Assembly (NCBI RefSeq): GCF_964355755.1
Contig: NW_027306095.1
Location: 186,001-250,000 of the forward strand
Direction: 5' to 3'
From: Antedon mediterranea
Lineage: Eukaryota; Echinodermata; Crinoidea; Comatulida; Antedonidae
DNA: 64,000 nt
Within the stretch, counting starts at the first letter, position 1, and every line of letters begins with the position of its first letter. This document shows positions 10,707 through 23,880 of this stretch, one piece after another. The notes below the pieces were generated by a model that saw nothing but the letters and a program-made list of their open reading frames with translations, made no database searches and was not told the origin of the DNA. Made by a program: the position numbers and the translations under genes.

Positions 10707-13700
10707 TGAAAAGTTTCATCGAAATGCACAAAATGGTCTAAAACGTCTCTAAATGCGATTTGAAGCTATTTTGTGCACTTTGTCGTTTTTGTGTGAAAAG
10801 TTTCATCGAAATGCTCAAAATGGTCTAAAACGTCTCCAAATGCGATTTGAAGCAATTTTGTGCACTTTGATGTTTTTGTGTGAAAAGTTTCATCGAAATG
10901 CACAAAATGGTCTAAAACGTCTGCAAATGCGATTTGAAGCTATTTTGTGCACTTTGATGTTTTTTTGTGAAAAGTTTCATCGAAAGGCACAAAATTGTCT
11001 AAAACGTCTCTAAATGCGATTTGAAGCTATTTTGTGCACTTTGTCGTTTTTGTGTGAAAAGTTTCATCGAAATTCCCAAAATGGTCTAAAACATCTCCAA
11101 ATGCGATTTGAAGCAATTTTGTGCACTTTGATGTTTTTGTGTGAAAAGTTTCATCGAAATGCACAAAATGGTCTAAAACGTCTGCAAATGCGATTTGAAG
11201 CTATTTTGTGCACTTTGTCGTTTTTGTACGAAAAGTTTTTTCGAAATGCACAAAATGGTCTAAAACGTCTCCAAATGCGATTTGAAGCAATTTTGTGCAC
11301 TTTGATGTTTTGTGTAATCCAGTTTCATCGAAATGTACAAAATTGTCTAAAACGTCTCTAAATGCGATTTGAAGCTATTTTGTGCACTTTGTCGTTTTTG
11401 TGTGAAAAGTTTTTTCGAAATGCACAAAATGGTCTAAAACGTCTCCAAATGCGATTTGAAGCAATTTTGTGCACTTTGATGTTTTGTGTAATCCAGTTTC
11501 ATCGAAATGTACAAAATTGTCTAAAACGTCTCTAAATGCGATTTGAAGCTATTTTGTGCACTTTGTCGTTTTTGTGTGAAAAGTTTTTTCGAAATGCACA
11601 AAATGGTCTAAAACGTCTCCAATTGCGATTTGAAGTTATTTTGTGCACTTTGATGTTATGTGTGAAAAGTTTTATCGAAATGCTCAAAATGGTCTAAAAC
11701 GGTTTCAAATGTGATTTTAAGCACTTTGATATTTTTGTGTAATCAAGTTTCATCGAAATGCACAAAATGGTCTAAAACGTCTGCAAATGCGATTTAAAGC
11801 TATTTTGTGCACTTTAATGTTTTGTGTGAAAAGTTTTATCGAAATTCTCAAAATGGTCTAAAACGGTTTCAAATGTGATTTTAAGCACTTTGATGTTTTT
11901 GTGTAATCAAGTTTCATCGAAATGCACAAAATGGTTTAAAACGTCTGCAAATGCGATTTGAAGCTATTTTGTGCACTTTGATGTTTTTGTGTGAAAAGTT
12001 TCATCGAAATGCACAAAATTGTCTAAAACGTCTCCAAATACGATATTAAGCTATTTTGTGCACTTTGATGTTTTTGTGTGAAAAGTTTCATCGAAATGCA
12101 CAAAATGGTCTAAAACGTCTGCAAATGCGATTTGAAGCTATTTTGTGCACTTTGTCGTTTTTGTGTGAAAAGTTTCATCGAAATGCTCAAAATGGTCTAA
12201 AACGTCTCCAAATGCGATTTGAAGCAATTTTGTGCACTTTGATGTTTTTGTGTGAAAAGTTTCATCGAAATGCACAAAATGGTCTCTAAAACGTCTGCAA
12301 ATGCGATTTGAAGCTATTTTGTGCACTTTGTCGTTTTTGTGTGAAAAGTTTTTTCGAAATGCACAAAATGGTCTAAAACGTCTCCAAATGCGATTTGAAG
12401 CAATTTTGTGCACTTTGATGTTTTGTGTAATCCAGTTTCATCGAAATGTACAAAATTGTCTAAAACGTCTCTAAATGCGATTTGAAGCTATTTTGTGCAC
12501 TTTGTCGTTTTTGTGTGAAAAGTTTTTTCGAAATGCACAAAATGGTCTAAAACGTCTCCAATTGCGATTTGAAGTTATTTTGTGCACTTTGATGTTTTGT
12601 GTGAAAAGTTTTATCGAAATGCTCAAAATGGTCTAAAACGGTTTCAAATGTGATTTTAAGCACTTTGATATTTTTGTATAATCAAGTTAAATCGAAATGC
12701 ACAAAATGGTCTAAAACGTCTGCAAATGCGATTTAAAGCTATTTTGTGCACTTTAATGTTTTGTGTGAAAAGTTTTATCGAAATTCTCAAAATGGTCTAA
12801 AACGGTTTTAAATGTGATTTTAAGCACTTTGATGTTTTTGTGTAATCAAGTTTCATCGAAATGCACTAAATGGTTTAAAACGTCTGCAAATGCGATTTGA
12901 AGCTATTTTGTGCACTTTGATGTTTTTGTGTGAAAAGTTTCATCGAAATGCACAAAATTGTCTAAAACGTCTCCAAATACGATATTAAGCTATTGTATGC
13001 ACTTTGATGTTTTTGAGTGAAAAGTTTTTTCGAAATGCACAAAATGGTCTAAAACGTCTCCAAATGCAATTTGGAGCTCTTTTGTGCACTTTGATGTTTT
13101 GTGTAAAAAGTTTGCTATTTTGTGCACTTTAATGTTTTGTGTGAAAAGTTTTATCGAAATGCTCAAAATTGTCTAAAACGGTTTCAAATGTGATTTTAAG
13201 CACTTTGATATTTTTGTGTAATCAAGTTTTTTCGAAATGCACAACATGGTCTAAAACGTCTCCAAATGCGATTTGAAGCTATTTTGTGCACTTTGATGTT
13301 TTTGTGTGAAAAGTTTATTCGAAATGCACAAAATGGTCTAAAACGTCTCCAAATGCGATTTGAAGTTATTTTGTGCACTTTGATGTTTTGTGTGAAAAGT
13401 TTTATCGAAATGCTCAAAATGGTCTAAAACGGTTTCAAATGTGATTTTAAGCACTTTGATATTTTTGTGTAATCAAGTTTCATCGAAATGCTCAAAATGG
13501 TCTAAAACGTCTCCAAATGCGATTTGAAGCTATTTTGTGCACTTTGATGTTTTTTTGTGAAAAGTTTCATCGAAATGCACAAAATGGTCTAAAACGTCTC
13601 TAAATGCGATTTGAAGCTATTTTGTGCACTTTGATGTTTTTGTGTGAAAAGTTTCATCGAAATGCACAAAATGGTCTAAAACGTCTCTAAATGCGATTTG

Positions 13701-16129
13701 AAGCTATTTTGTGCACTTTGATGTTTTTTTGTGAAAAGTTTCATCGAAATGCACAAAATGGTCTAAAACGTCTCTAAATGCGATTTGAAGCTATTTTGTG
13801 CACTTTGATGTTTTTTTGTGAAAAGTTTCATCGAAATGCACAAAATTGTCTAAAACGTCTCTAAATGCGATTTGAAGCTATTTTGTGCACTTTGTCGTTT
13901 TTGTGTGAAAAGTTTCATCGAAATGCACAAAATGGTCTAAAACGTCTGCAAATGCGATTTGAAGCTATTTTGTGCACTTTGTCGTTTTTGTGTGAAAAGT
14001 TTTTTCGAAATGCACAAAATGGTCTAAAACGTCTCCAATTGCGATTTGAAGTTATTTTGTGCACTTTGATGTTTTGTGTGAAAAGTTTTATCGAAATGCT
14101 CAAAATGGTCTAAAACGGTTTCAAATGTGATTTTAAGCACTTTGATATTTTTGTGTAATCAAGTTTCATCGAAATGCACAAAATGGTCTAAAACGTCTGC
14201 AAATGCGATTTAAAGCTATTTTGTGCACTTTAATGTTTTGTGTGAAAAGTTTTATCGAAATTCTCAAAATGGTCTAAAACGGTTTCAAATGTGATTTTAA
14301 GCACTTTGATGTTTTTGTGTAATCAAGTTTCATCGAAATGCACAAAATGGTTTAAAACGTCTGCAAATGCGATTTGAAGCTATTTTGTGCACTTTGATGT
14401 TTTTGTGTGAAAAGTTTCATCGAAATGCACAAAATTGTCTAAAACGTCTCCAAATACGATATTAAGCTATTTTGTGCACTTTGATGTTTTTGTGTGAAAA
14501 GTTTCATCGAAATGCACAAAATGGTCTAAAACGTCTGCAAATGCGATTTGAAGCTATTTTGTGCACTTTGTCGTTTTTGTGTGAAAAGTTTCATCGAAAT
14601 GCTCAAAATGGTCTAAAACGTCTCCAAATGCGATTTGAAGCAATTTTGTGCACTTTGATGTTTTTGTGTGAAAAGTTTCATCGAAATGCACAAAATGGTC
14701 TCTAAAACGTCTGCAAATGCGATTTGAAGCTATTTTGTGCACTTTGTCGTTTTTGTGTGAAAAGTTTTTTCGAAATGCACAAAATGGTCTAAAACGTCTC
14801 CAAATGCGATTTGAAACAATTTTGTGCACTTTGATGTTTTGTGTAATCCAGTTTCATCGAAATGTACAAAATTGTCTAAAACGTCTCTAAATGCGATTTG
14901 AAGCTATTTTGTGCACTTTGTCGTTTTTGTGTGAAAAGTTTTTTCGAAATGCACAAAATGGTCTAAAACGTCTCCAATTGCGATTTGAAGTTATTTTGTG
15001 CACTTTGATGTTTTGTGTGAAAAGTTTTATCGAAATGCTCAAAATGGTCTAAAACGGTTTCAAATGTGATTTTAAGCACTTTGATATTTTTGTATAATCA
15101 AGTTAAATCGAAATGCACAAAATTGTCTAAAACGTCTGCAAATGCGATTTAAAGCTATTTTGTGCACTTTAATGTTTTGTGTGAAAAGTTTTATCGAAAT
15201 TCTCAAAATGGTCTAAAACGGTTTCAAATGTGATTTTAAGCACTTTGATGTTTTTGTGTAATCAAGTTTCATCGAAAAGCACAAAATGGTTTAAAACGTC
15301 TGCAAATGCGATTTGAAGCTATTTTGTGCACTTTGATGTTTTTGTGTGAAAAGTTTCATCGAAATGCACAAAATTGTCTAAAACGTTTCCAAATACGATA
15401 TTAAGCTATTGTATGCACTTTGATATTTTTGAGTGAAAAGTTTTTTCGAAATGCACAAAATGGTCTAAAACGTCTCCAAATGCGATTTAAAGCTATTTTG
15501 TGCACTTTGATGTTTTTTTCTGAAAAGTTTCATCGAAATGCACAAAATGGTCTAAAACGTCTCTAAATGCGATTTGAAGCTATTTTGTGCACTTTGATGT
15601 TTTTGTGTGAAAAGTTTCATCGAAATGCACAAAATGGTCTAAAACGTCTCTAAATGCGATTTGAAGCTATTTTGTGCACTTTGATGTTTTTTTGTGAAAA
15701 GTTTCATCGAAATGCACAAAATGGTCTAAAACGTCTCTAAATGCGATTTGAAGCTATTTCGTGCACTTTGTCGTTTTTGTGTGAAAAGTTTCATGGAAAT
15801 GCACAAAATGGTCTAAAACGTCTCCAAATGCGATTTGAAGCAATTTTGTGCACTTTGAGGTTTTTGTGTGAAAAGTTTCATCGAAATGCACAAAATGTTC
15901 TAAAACGTCTGCAAATGCGATTTGAAGCTATTTTGTGCACTTTGATGTTTTTTTGTGAAAAGTTTCATCGAAATGCACAAAATTGTCTAAAACGTCTCTA
16001 AATGCGATTTGAAGCTATTTTGTGCACTTTGATGTTTTTTTGTGAAAAGTTTCATCGAAATGCACAAAATGGTCTAAAACGTCTCTAAATGCGATTTGAA
16101 GCTATTTTGTGCACTTTGATGTTTTTTTG
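10707..16129 (+). repeat. HOR copy c, 5,423 bp, lacks ~2.1 kb of the full unit
   Basis: It aligns with copy d from its first base at offset 5,423, then 5,510 and about 5,762, as copy d carries extra monomers. Its last ~1 kb (15.1-16.1 kb) corresponds to about 20.85-21.86 kb. The counterpart of roughly 21.86-23.88 kb is missing, so a new head begins at 16,130 directly. Private changes include GTACGAAAAG near 11,227, ATTTGAAACAATT near 14,810 and CTATTTCGTGCAC near 15,755. Confidence 0.82.
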
Positions 16130-19100
16130 TGAAAAGTTTCATCGAAATGCACAAAATGGTCTAAAACGTCTCTAAATGCGATTTGAAGCTATTTTGTGCA
16201 CTTTGTCGTTTTTGTGTGAAAAGTTTCATCGAAATGCTCAAAATGGTCTAAAACGTCTCCAAATGCGATTTGAAGCAATTTTGTGCACTTTGATGTTTTT
16301 GTGTGAAAAGTTTCATCGAAATGCACAAAATGGTCTAAAACGTCTGCAAATGCGATTTGAAGCTATTTTGTGCACTTTGATGTTTTTTTGTGAAAAGTTT
16401 CATCGAAAGGCACAAAATTGTCTAAAACGTCTCTAAATGCGATTTGAAGCTATTTTGTGCACTTTGTCGTTTTTGTGTGAAAAGTTTCATCGAAATTCCC
16501 AAAATGGTCTAAAACATCTCCAAATGCGATTTGAAGCAATTTTGTGCACTTTGATGTTTTTGTGTGAAAAGTTTCATCGAAATGCACAAAATGGTCTAAA
16601 ACGTCTGCAAATGCGATTTGAAGCTATTTTGTGCACTTTGTCGTTTTTGTGTGAAAAGTTTTTTCGAAATGCACAAAATGGTCTAAAACGTCTCCAAATG
16701 CGATTTGAAGCAATTTTGTGCACTTTGATGTTTTGTGTAATCCAGTTTCATCGAAATGTACAAAATTGTCTAAAACGTCTCTAAATGCGATTTGAAGCTA
16801 TTTTGTGCACTTTGTCGTTTTTGTGTGAAAAGTTTTTTAGAAATGCACAAAATGGTCTAAAACGTCTCCAAATGCGATTTGAAGCAATTTTGTGCACTTT
16901 GATGTTTTGTGTAATCCAGTTTCATCGAAATGTACAAAATTGTCTAAAACGTCTCTAAATGCGATTTGAAGCTATTTTGTGCACTTTGTCGTTTTTGTGT
17001 GAAAAGTTTTTTCGAAATGCACAAAATGGTCTAAAACGTCTCCAATTGCGATTTGAAGTTATTTTGTGCACTTTGATGTTTTGTGTGAAAAGTTTTATCG
17101 AAATGCTCAAAATGGTCTAAAACGGTTTCAAATGTGATTTTAAGCACTTTGATATTTTTGTGTAATCAAGTTTCATCGAAATTCACAAAATGGTCTAAAA
17201 CGTCTGCAAATGCGATTTAAAGCTATTTTGTGCACTTTAATGTTTTGTGTGAAAAGTTTTATCGAAATTCTCAAAATGGTCTAAAACGGTTTCAAATGTG
17301 ATTTTAAGCACTTTGATGTTTTTGTGTAATCAAGTTTCATCGAAATGCACAAAATGGTTTAAAACGTCTGCAAATGCGATTTGAAGCTATTTTGTGCACT
17401 TTGATGTTTTTGTGTGAAAAGTTTCATCGAAATGCACAAAATTGTCTAAAACGTCTCCAAATACGATATTAAGCTATTTTGTGCACTTTGATGTTTTTGT
17501 GTGAAAAGTTTCATCGAAATGCACAAAATGGTCTAAAACGTCTGCAAATGCGATTTGAAGCTATTTTGTGCACTTTGTCGTTTTTGTGTGAAAAGTTTCA
17601 TCGAAATGCTCAAAATGGTCTAAAACGTCTCCAAATGCGATTTGAAGCAATTTTGTGCACTTTGATGTTTTTGTGTGAAAAGTTTCATCGAAATGCACAA
17701 AATGGTCTCTAAAACGTCTGCAAATGCGATTTGAAGCTATTTTGTGCACTTTGTCGTTTTTGTGTGAAAAGTTTTTTCGAAATGCACAAAATGGTCTAAA
17801 ACGTCTCCAAATGCGATTTGAAGCAATTTTGTGCACTTTGATGTTTTGTGTAATCCATTTTCATCGAAATGTACAAAATTGTCTAAAACGTCTCTAAATG
17901 CGATTTGAAGCTATTTTGTGCACTTTGTCGTTTTTGTGTGAAAAGTTTTTTCGAAATGCACAAAATGGTCTAAAACGTCTCCAATTGCGATTTGAAGTTA
18001 TTTTGTGCACTTTGATGTTTTGTGTGAAAAGTTTTATCGAAATGCTCAAAATGGTCTAAAACGGTTTCAAATGTGATTTTAAGCACTTTGATATTTTTGT
18101 ATAATCAAGTTAAATCGAAATGCACAAAATGGTCTAAAACGTCTGCAAATGCGATTTAAAGCTATTTTGTGCACTTTAATGTTTTGTGTGAAAAGTTTTA
18201 TCGAAATTCTCAAAATGGTCTAAAACGGTTTCAAATGTGATTTTAAGCACTTAGATGTTTTTGTGTAATCAAGTTTCATCGAAATGCACTAAATGGTTTA
18301 AAACGTCTGCAAATGCGATTTGAAGCTATTTTGTGCACTTTGATGTTTTTGTGTGAAAAGTTTCATCGAAATGCACAAAATTGTCTAAAACGTCTCCAAA
18401 TACGATATTAAGCTATTGTATGCACTTTGATGTTTTTGAGTGAAAAGTTTTTTCGAAATGCACAAAATGGTCTAAAACGTCTCCAAATGCGATTTGGAGC
18501 TCTTTTGTGCACTTTGATGTTTTGTGTAAAAAGTTTGCTATTTTGTGCACTTTAATGTTTTGTGTGAAAAGTTTTATCGAAATGCTCAAAATTGTCTAAA
18601 ACGGTTTCAAATGTGATTTTAAGCACTTTGATATTTTTGTGTAATCAAGTTTTTTCGAAATGCACAACATGGTCTAAAACGTCTCCAAATGCGATTTGAA
18701 GCTATTTTGTGCACTTTGATGTTTTTGTGTGAAAAGTTTATTCGAAATGCACAAAATGGTCTAAAACGTCTCCAAATGCGATTTGAAGTTATTTTGTGCA
18801 CTTTGATGTTTTGTGTGAAAAGTTTTATCGAAATGCTCAAAATGGTCTAAAACGGTTTCAAATGTGATTTTAAGCACTTTGATATTTTTGTGTAATCAAG
18901 TTTCATCGAAATGCTCAAAATGGTCTAAAACGTCTCCAAATGCGATTTGAAGCTATTTTGTGCACTTTGATGTTTTTTTGTGAAAAGTTTCATCGAAATG
19001 CACAAAATGGTCTAAAACGTCTCTAAATGCGATTTGAAGCTATTTTGTGCACTTTGATGTTTTTGTGTGAAAAGTTTCATCGAAATGCACAAAATGGTCT

Positions 19101-22100
19101 AAAACGTCTCTAAATGCGATTTGAAGCTATTTTGTGCACTTTGATGTTTTTTTGTGAAAAGTTTCATCGAAATGCACAAAATGGTCTAAAACGTCTCTAA
19201 ATGCGATTTGAAGCTATTTTGTGCACTTTGATGTTTTTTTGTGAAAAGTTTCATCGAAATGCACAAAATTGTCTAAAACGTCTCTAAATGCGATTTGAAG
19301 CTATTTTGTGCACTTTGTCGTTTTTGTGTGAAAAGTTTCATCGAAATGCTCAAAATGGTCTAAAACGTCTCCAAATGCGATTTGAAGCAATTTTGTGCAC
19401 TTTGATGTTTTTGTGTGAAAAGTTTCATCGAAATGCACAAAATGGTCTAAAACGTCTGCAAATGCGATTTGAAGCTATTTTGTGCACTTTGTCGTTTTTG
19501 TGTGAAAAGTTTTTTCGAAATGCACAAAATGGTCTAAAACGTCTCCAATTGCGATTTGAAGTTATTTTGTGCACTTTGATGTTTTGTGTGAAAAGTTTTA
19601 TCGAAATGCTCAAAATGGTCTAAAACGGTTTCAAATGTGATTTTAAGCACTTTGATATTTTTGTGTAATCAAGTTTCATCGAAATGCACAAAATGGTCTA
19701 AAACGTCTGCAAATGCGATTTAAAGCTATTTTGTGCACTTTAATGTTTTGTGTGAAAAGTTTTATCGAAATTCTCAAAATGGTCTAAAACGGTTTCAAAT
19801 GTGATTTTAAGCACTTTGATGTTTTTGTGTAATCAAGTTTCATCGAAATGCACAAAATGGTTTAAAACGTCTGCAAATGCGATTTGAAGCTATTTTGTGC
19901 ACTTTGATGTTTTTGTGTGAAAAGTTTCATCGAAATGCACAAAATTGTCTAAAACGTCTCCAAATACGATATTAAGCTATTTTGTGCACTTTGATGTTTT
20001 TGTGTGAAAAGTTTCATCGAAATGCACAAAATGGTCTAAAACGTCTGCAAATGCGATTTGAAGCTATTTTGTGCACTTTGTCGTTTTTGTGTGAAAAGTT
20101 TCATCGAAATGCTCAAAATGGTCTAAAACGTCTCCAAATGCGATTTGAAGCAATTTTGTGCACTTTGATGTTTTTGTGTGAAAAGTTTCATCTAAATGCA
20201 CAAAATGGTCTCTAAAACGTCTGCAAATGCGATTTGAAGCTATTTTGTGCACTTTGTCGTTTTTGTGTGAAAAGTTTTTTCGAAATGCACAAAATGGTCT
20301 AAAACGTCTCCAAATGCGATTTGAAGCAATTTTGTGCACTTTGATGTTTTGTGTAATCCAGTTTCATCGAAATGTACAAAATTGTCTAAAACGTCTCTAA
20401 ATGCGATTTGAAGCTATTTTGTGCACTTTGTCGTTTTTGTGTGAAAAGTTTTTTCGAAATGCACAAAATGGTCTAAAACGTCTCCAATTGCGATTTGAAG
20501 TTATTTTGTGCACTTTGATGTTTTGTGTGAAAAGTTTTATCGAAATGCTCAAAATGGTCTAAAACGGTTTCAAATGTGATTTTAAGCACTTTGATATTTT
20601 TGTGTAATCAAGTTTCATCGAAATGCACAAAATGGTCTAAAACGTCTGCAAATGCGATTTGAAGCTATTTTGTGCACTTTGTCGTTTTTGTGTGAAAAGT
20701 TTTTTCGAAATGCACAAAATGGTCTAAAACGTCTCCAATTGCGATTTGAAGTTATTTTGTGCACTTTGATGTTTTGTGTGAAAAGTTTTATCGAAATTCT
20801 CAAAATGGTCTAAAACGGTTTCAAATGTGATTTTAAGCACTTTGATATTTTTGTATAATCAAGTTAAATCGAATTTGCACAAAATGGTCTAAAACGTCTG
20901 CAAATGCATTTTAAAGCTATTTTGTGCACTTTAATGTTTTGTGTGAAAAGTTTTATCGAAATTCTCAAAATGGTCTAAAACGGTTTCAAATGTGATTTTA
21001 GGCACTTTGATGTTTTTGTGTAATCAAGTTTCATCGAAAAGCACAAAATGGTTTAAAACGTCTGCAAATGCGATTTGAAGCTATTTTGTGCACTTTGATG
21101 TTTTTGTGTGAAAAGTTTCATCGAAATGCACAAAATTGTCTAAAACGTTTCCAAATACGATATTAAGCTATTGTATGCACTTTGATATTTTTGAGTGAAA
21201 AGTTTTTTCGAAATGCACAAAATGGTCTAAAACGTCTCCAAATGCGATTTAAAGCTATTTTGTGCACTTTGATGTTTTTTTCTGAAAAGTTTCATCGAAA
21301 TGCACAAAATGGTCTAAAACGTCTCTAAATGCGATTTGAAGCTATTTTGTGCACTTTGATGTTTTTGTGTGAAAAGTTTCATCGAAATGCACAAAATGGT
21401 CTAAAACGTCTCTAAATGCGATTTGAAGCTATTTTGTGCACTTTGATGTTTTTTTGTGAAAAGTTTCATCGAAATGCACAAAATGGTCTAAAACGTCTCT
21501 AAATGCGATTTGAAGCTATTTTGTGCACTTTGTCGTTTTTGTGTGAAAAGTTTCATCGAAATGCTCAAAATGGTCTAAAACGTCTCCAAATGCGATTTGA
21601 AGCAATTTTGTGCACTTTGATGTTTTTGTGTGAAAAGTTTCATCGAAATGCACAAAATGGTCTAAAACGTCTGCAAATGCGATTTGAAGCTATTTTGTGC
21701 ACTTTGATGTTTTTTTGTGAAAAGTTTCATCGAAATGCACAAAATTGTCTAAAACGTCTCTAAATGCGATTTGAAGCTATTTTGTGCACTTTGATGTTTT
21801 TTTGTGAAAAGTTTCATCGAAATGTACAAAATTGTCTAAAACGTCTCTAAATGCGATTTGAAGCTATTTTGTGCACTTTGTCGTTTTTGTGTGAAAAGTT
21901 TCATCGAAATGCTCAAAATGGTCTAAAACGTCTCCAAATGCGATTTGAAGCAATTTTGTGCACTTTGATGTTTTTGTGTGAAAAGTTTCATCGAAATGCA
22001 CAAAATGGTCTAAAACGTCTGCAAATGCGATTTGAAGCTATTTTGTGAACTTTGTCGTTTTTGTGTGAAAAGTTTTTTCGAAATGCACAAAATGGTCTAA

Positions 22101-23880
22101 AACGTCTCCAAATGCGATTTGAAGCATTTTTGTGCACTTTGATGTTTTGTGTAATCCAGTTTCATCGAAATGTACAAAATTGTCTAAAACGTCTCTAAAT
22201 GCGATTTGAAGCTATTTTGTGCACTTTGTCGTTTTTGTGTGAAAAGTTTTTTCGAAATGCACAAAATGGTCTAAAACGTCTCCAAATGCGATTTGAAGCA
22301 ATTTTGTGCACTTTGATGTTTTGTGTAATCCAGTTTCATCGAAATGTACAAAATTGTCTAAAACGTTTCTAAATGCGATTTGAAGCTATTTTGTGCACTT
22401 TGTCGTTTTTGTGTGAAAAGTTTTTTCGAAATGCACAAAATGGTCTAAAACGTCTCCAATTGCGATTTGAAGTTATTTTGTGCACTTTGATGTTTTGTGT
22501 GAAAAGTTTTATCGAAATGCTCAAAATGGTCTAAAACGGTTTCAAATGTGATTTTAAGCACTTTGATATTTTTGTATAATCAAGTTAAATCGAAATAGAC
22601 AAAATGGTCTAAAACGTCTGCAAATGCGATTTAAAGCTATTTTGTGCACTTTAATGTTTTGTGTGAAAAGTTTTATCGAAATTCTCAAAATGGTCTAAAA
22701 CGGTTTCAAATGTGATTTTAAGCACTTTGATGTTTTTGTGTAATCAAGTTTCATCGAAAAGCACAAAATGGTTTAAAACGTCTGCAAACGCGATTTGAAG
22801 CTATTTTGTGCACTTTGATGTTTTTGTGTGAAAAGTTTCATCGAAATGCACAAAATTGTCTAAAACGTTTCCAAATACGATATTAAGCTATTGTATGCAC
22901 TTTGATGTTTTTGAGTGAAAAGTTTTTTCGAAATGCACAAAATGGTCTAAAACGTCTCCAAATGCGATTTGAAGCTATTTTGTGCACTTTGATGTTTTTT
23001 TCTGAAAAGTTTCATCGAAATGCACAAAATGGTCTAAAACGTCTCTAAATGCGATTTGAAGCTATTTTGTGCACTTTGATGTTTTTGTGTGAAAAGTTTC
23101 ATCGAAATGCACAAAATGGTCTAAAACGTCTCTAAATGCGATTTGAAGTTATTTTGTGCACTTTGATGTTTTGTGTGAAAAGTTTTATCGAAATGCTCAA
23201 AATGGTCTAAAACGGTTTCAAATGTGATTTTAAGCACTTTGATATTTTTGTGTAATCAAGTTTCATCGAAATGCACAAAATGGTCTAAAACGTCTCCAAA
23301 TGCGATTTGAAGCTATTTTGTGCACTTTAATGTTTTGTGTGAAAAGTTTTATCGAAATTCTCAAAATGGTCTAAAACGGTTTCAAATGTGATTTTAAGCA
23401 CTTTGATGTTTTTGTGTAATCAAGTTTCATCGAAATGCACAAAATGGTTTAAAACGCCTGCAAATGCGATTTGAAGCTATTTTGTGCACTTTGATGTTTT
23501 TGTGTGAAAAGTTTCATCGAAATGCACAAAATTGTCTAAAACGTTTCCAAATACGATATTAAGCTATTGTATGCACTTTGATGTTTTTGAGTGAAAAGTT
23601 TTTTCGAAATGCACAAAATGGTCTAAAACGTCTCCAAATGCGATTTGGAGCTCTTTTGTGCACTTTGATGTTTTGTGTAAAAAGTTTGCTATTTTGTGCA
23701 CTTTAATGTTTTGTGTGAAAAGTTTTATCGAAATGCTCAAAATTGTCTAAAACGGTTTCAAATGTGATTTTAAGCACTTTGATATTTTTGTGTAATCAAG
23801 TTTTTTCGAAATGCACAACATGGTCTAAAACGTCTCCAAATGCGATTTGAAGCTATTTTGTGCACTTTGATGTTTTTGTG
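16130..23880 (+). repeat. HOR copy d, 7,751 bp
   Basis: This is the full-length unit. It matches copy e at offset 7,751 up to about 20.4 kb and at 7,500 afterwards; the difference is one 251-bp internal duplication. Truncated 38-bp monomers lie near 18,528 and 23,679. Variants shared with copy e but not with copy f include CACTTAGATG (18,249/26,000), CATCTAAATGC (20,189/27,940), TCGAATTTGCAC, AAATGCATTTTAAAG (about 20,904/28,404) and TTTTAGGCAC (about 20,997/28,497). Confidence 0.88.
20400..20901 (+). repeat. 251-bp internal duplication, three monomers (87+86+78)
   Basis: ACGTCTCCAATTGCG occurs at about 20,478 and again 251 bp later. The interval equals one 87-bp, one 86-bp and one 78-bp monomer. 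The homologous places in copies c (15.0 kb) and e (28.2 kb) have it once. The two units differ: the first has AATGCTC and GTGTAATCAAGTTTC, the second AATTCTC and GTATAATCAAGTTAAATC. The event may therefore be unequal exchange between related units rather than a clean local copy. Exact edges are uncertain. Confidence 0.8.
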